Shown: piece after piece, positions 62,456 to 64,000 of the stretch | Layout of the letters: every line of letters begins with the position of its first letter | Position numbering within the stretch: position 1 is the first letter of the stretch | Assembly: GCF_002257695.2 (NCBI RefSeq) | Contig: NZ_CP155571.1 | Reading direction: 5' to 3' (one strand) | Length of the DNA: 64,000 nt | DNA from: Sporomusa acidovorans | GTDB taxonomy: Bacteria > Bacillota > Negativicutes > Sporomusales > Sporomusaceae | Translations under genes and position numbers: made by a program | Notes under the pieces: generated by a model | The model's database searches: none | What the model was told of the DNA's origin: nothing | What the model saw: the letters and a program-made list of their open reading frames with translations, nothing else

Positions 62456-64000
62456 CTAGTTAGCGGCTTCTTTTTGATTGATAAATTCAACGAAACTTTT
62501 GGCGAGCTTTGGATCAAATTGAGTGCCCATTCCTGCCTCAATTTCCTTTAAGGCTGTCTGTTTATCACGAGCCGGCCTATAGGGGCGGTCATGGGTTATG
62601 GTGTCATAGGTATCGGCAATAGTGAATATACGGGCCAAAAAAGGTATCTGGTCTTCCTTCAGTCCGCAGGGATAGCCTAACCCGTCCCAGCGTTCGTGCA
62701 GCGCAAGAATAATATCTGCCAAAACCGGTTCGTCAATAGACTGCGCCATCCGATAGCCGACTTCGCTGTGGCTTTTTATTATATCCCATTCACTGGCTGT
62801 CAGCGTCCGGGGACTGCCGAGTATACCGGCAGGTATAGCAACCTTGCCGATATCATGAAGCTGTGCAAGCTGGTTTAGCAGTTTTCGTTCAGCAGCAGGC
62901 AAATCTATACCAAGGAAGGCAACAAATTCATCTACCAATTGCCTTACTCTTGCCGGATGTCCCTCGCTTTCAAAGCAGCGGTTTAGCAGCATGCCTTCGA
63001 GGTTTGTTACAATACTTTTGCGTACGCTTTTGTTTTTTGTCAGTTTGTCATTGTACATTCTATGCTCGGCGACACTAAGCATTTCCATAATACGGGCACT
63101 CCCGGCAGTCTGGGTTTCAGCGCCGATTGCCACACTTAGCGGAATGGCGCAGTCTGTTCTTGCCGCACAGGCGTTTCGAATTTGTCCACATACCTGTAAG
63201 CATTCTTCTTGGTCTGTTTGGGGAAGTACGATAACAAATTCATCGCCCCCCCAGCGGGCAATAATGTCTGTCGGGCGGCAGGATATTTTCAGCGCATTGG
63301 CCAGAGCTACCAGCAGCTTGTCCCCCTGTTGATGGCCAAATACGTCGTTCGCCAGTTTTAGGCCATTCATATCGGCCATGATAACACTTAAGGGTAAGGC
63401 TTCCGGTTTCTCCAGTTCCGGCAGCATAGCTTCGATATGGGCTCGGTTATGAAGGGCTGTAAGTTTATCATGATAGCTTAAAAAGCGTATTTGTGCTTCT
63501 GCCTGCAGCCTCTCGGTTATATCGGTTAAAATCATCATGACAAGAGTTTGTTCTGGTGCAGTATCAGACTGCGTGATGAGTTTGCATTCAACACTAACGG
63601 TCTTCTCGCCAATTTGCATAACCGGGGGTAGTTGTTGCAGTGCTCCGTCACTATCGCTGTTTGGACTCAGGAATACGTGCCCCAGAATTTTTCGCAGCCG
63701 TTCTTGCAGCCCGTCATTTCCCTGTCCCAAAAGCTGGACAATTGATAAGCCCGCAATTTTTTTGCCAAAGACTTTTATACAGGCAGCGCTGTACTGCCGG
63801 TCAATTTTTAAATCGCTGGCAAACGTTAGGAACCCTTGGTTGGCATTATCTAATAATGTCTGGATATCGCTTTGGTGCCGCTGCAGCATTTTCCCCTGGC
63901 TGTCACTGATGTGAAAGACTTTTCGGGTAATGGTCAGCAGTCGCTGGTATTGATTTACCAGAGATTTATAGCGGGGCATAAGCTTATTGCCGTTATAACG
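62456..64000 (-). CDS. PAS-GGDEF-HD-GYP signalling protein (5' end may lie outside the window)
   Basis: The protein has a PAS-like N-terminal region (about 25-165 from ATG 63979), a diguanylate cyclase domain with an intact RWGGDEF motif (about 170-320) and an HD-GYP domain with HDIGKVAI and ALHERWDGLGYP (about 330-505). It may both make and break cyclic di-GMP. The frame is open to the window edge beyond ATG 63979, and the first residues (LVNQYQRLLTITRK) look like a linker, so an N-terminal sensory or membrane part may be missing. Confidence 0.87.
   Translation of the reverse strand, partial: RYNGNKLMPRYKSLVNQYQRLLTITRKVFHISDSQGKMLQRHQSDIQTLLDNANQGFLTFASDLKIDRQYSAACIKVFGKKIAGLSIVQLLGQGNDGLQERLRKILGHVFLSPNSDSDGALQQLPPVMQIGEKTVSVECKLITQSDTAPEQTLVMMILTDITERLQAEAQIRFLSYHDKLTALHNRAHIEAMLPELEKPEALPLSVIMADMNGLKLANDVFGHQQGDKLLVALANALKISCRPTDIIARWGGDEFVIVLPQTDQEECLQVCGQIRNACAARTDCAIPLSVAIGAETQTAGSARIMEMLSVAEHRMYNDKLTKNKSVRKSIVTNLEGMLLNRCFESEGHPARVRQLVDEFVAFLGIDLPAAERKLLNQLAQLHDIGKVAIPAGILGSPRTLTASEWDIIKSHSEVGYRMAQSIDEPVLADIILALHERWDGLGYPCGLKEDQIPFLARIFTIADTYDTITHDRPYRPARDKQTALKEIEAGMGTQFDPKLAKSFVEFINQKEAAN

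Noticed and set aside
1..64000. CRISPR arrays, rRNA genes, prophage
   Set aside because: No regularly spaced repeats, rRNA or phage structural genes were seen.

Overview
The window reads as a chromosomal segment of an anaerobic, endospore-forming member of the Negativicutes, most likely Sporomusaceae. The reasons are a type-H small acid-soluble spore protein gene, a lysine/ornithine decarboxylase of the Selenomonas type, cytochrome bd, NuoF/HydB-type and [FeFe]-hydrogenase-like proteins, and corrinoid methyltransferase genes. The name is an inference from gene content; no rRNA gene is present.

Regions. 1-8.5 kb: glycogen operon (glgD, 5' truncated by the window edge, then glgA, glgP and a GH13-GH77 fusion). 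8.9-13.7 kb: histidine kinase, NtrC-like response regulator and HD-GYP protein. 14.0-16.4 kb: cydAB. 16.4-22.6 kb: a tight six-gene cluster of unknown function (HEAT/WD40 protein, Hsp70-like ATPase, DUF1257, Ycf46-like AAA ATPase with a frameshift, DUF2997, radical SAM activase). 22.7-30.8 kb, minus strand: an AcoR-like sigma-54 activator behind a probable Moco/Tuco-type riboswitch, a resolvase fragment, a C-terminally truncated HydB, a HydC-like protein, a sensory-type [FeFe]-hydrogenase homologue, and an iron alcohol dehydrogenase with a good -24/-12 promoter. 31-44 kb: DUF3825, UPF0756, GNAT, sspH, cydDC, DUF2225, flavin reductase, an IS4-superfamily insertion sequence, the lysine/ornithine decarboxylase, and glnK-amtB with a complex leader.

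44-58 kb is the most distinctive part: a complete pyrrolysine (22nd amino acid) cassette joined to monomethylamine metabolism. Two MtmC-like corrinoid proteins precede mtmB, whose frame is interrupted by one amber codon at residue 203. The tRNA-Pyl gene (CUA anticodon), a corrinoid-reductive activase, a UroD-type methyltransferase, pylSc, pylB, pylC, pylD and pylSn follow, then a UroD-thioredoxin fusion and a CobW-type GTPase. The module would encode synthesis and charging of pyrrolysine, its insertion into MtmB, demethylation of methylamine onto the corrinoid protein, reactivation of oxidised cobalt, and passage of the methyl group onward. Amber is also a frequent ordinary stop in this window.

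58-64 kb, mostly minus strand: two genes that correspond to the two halves of plant Tm-1, a paralogue of the second half fused to an AraC DNA-binding domain, a short-chain dehydrogenase pseudogene with an internal deletion, and a GGDEF/HD-GYP protein that runs to the window edge. Functions are assigned from motif and family recognition by eye; no database search was run.
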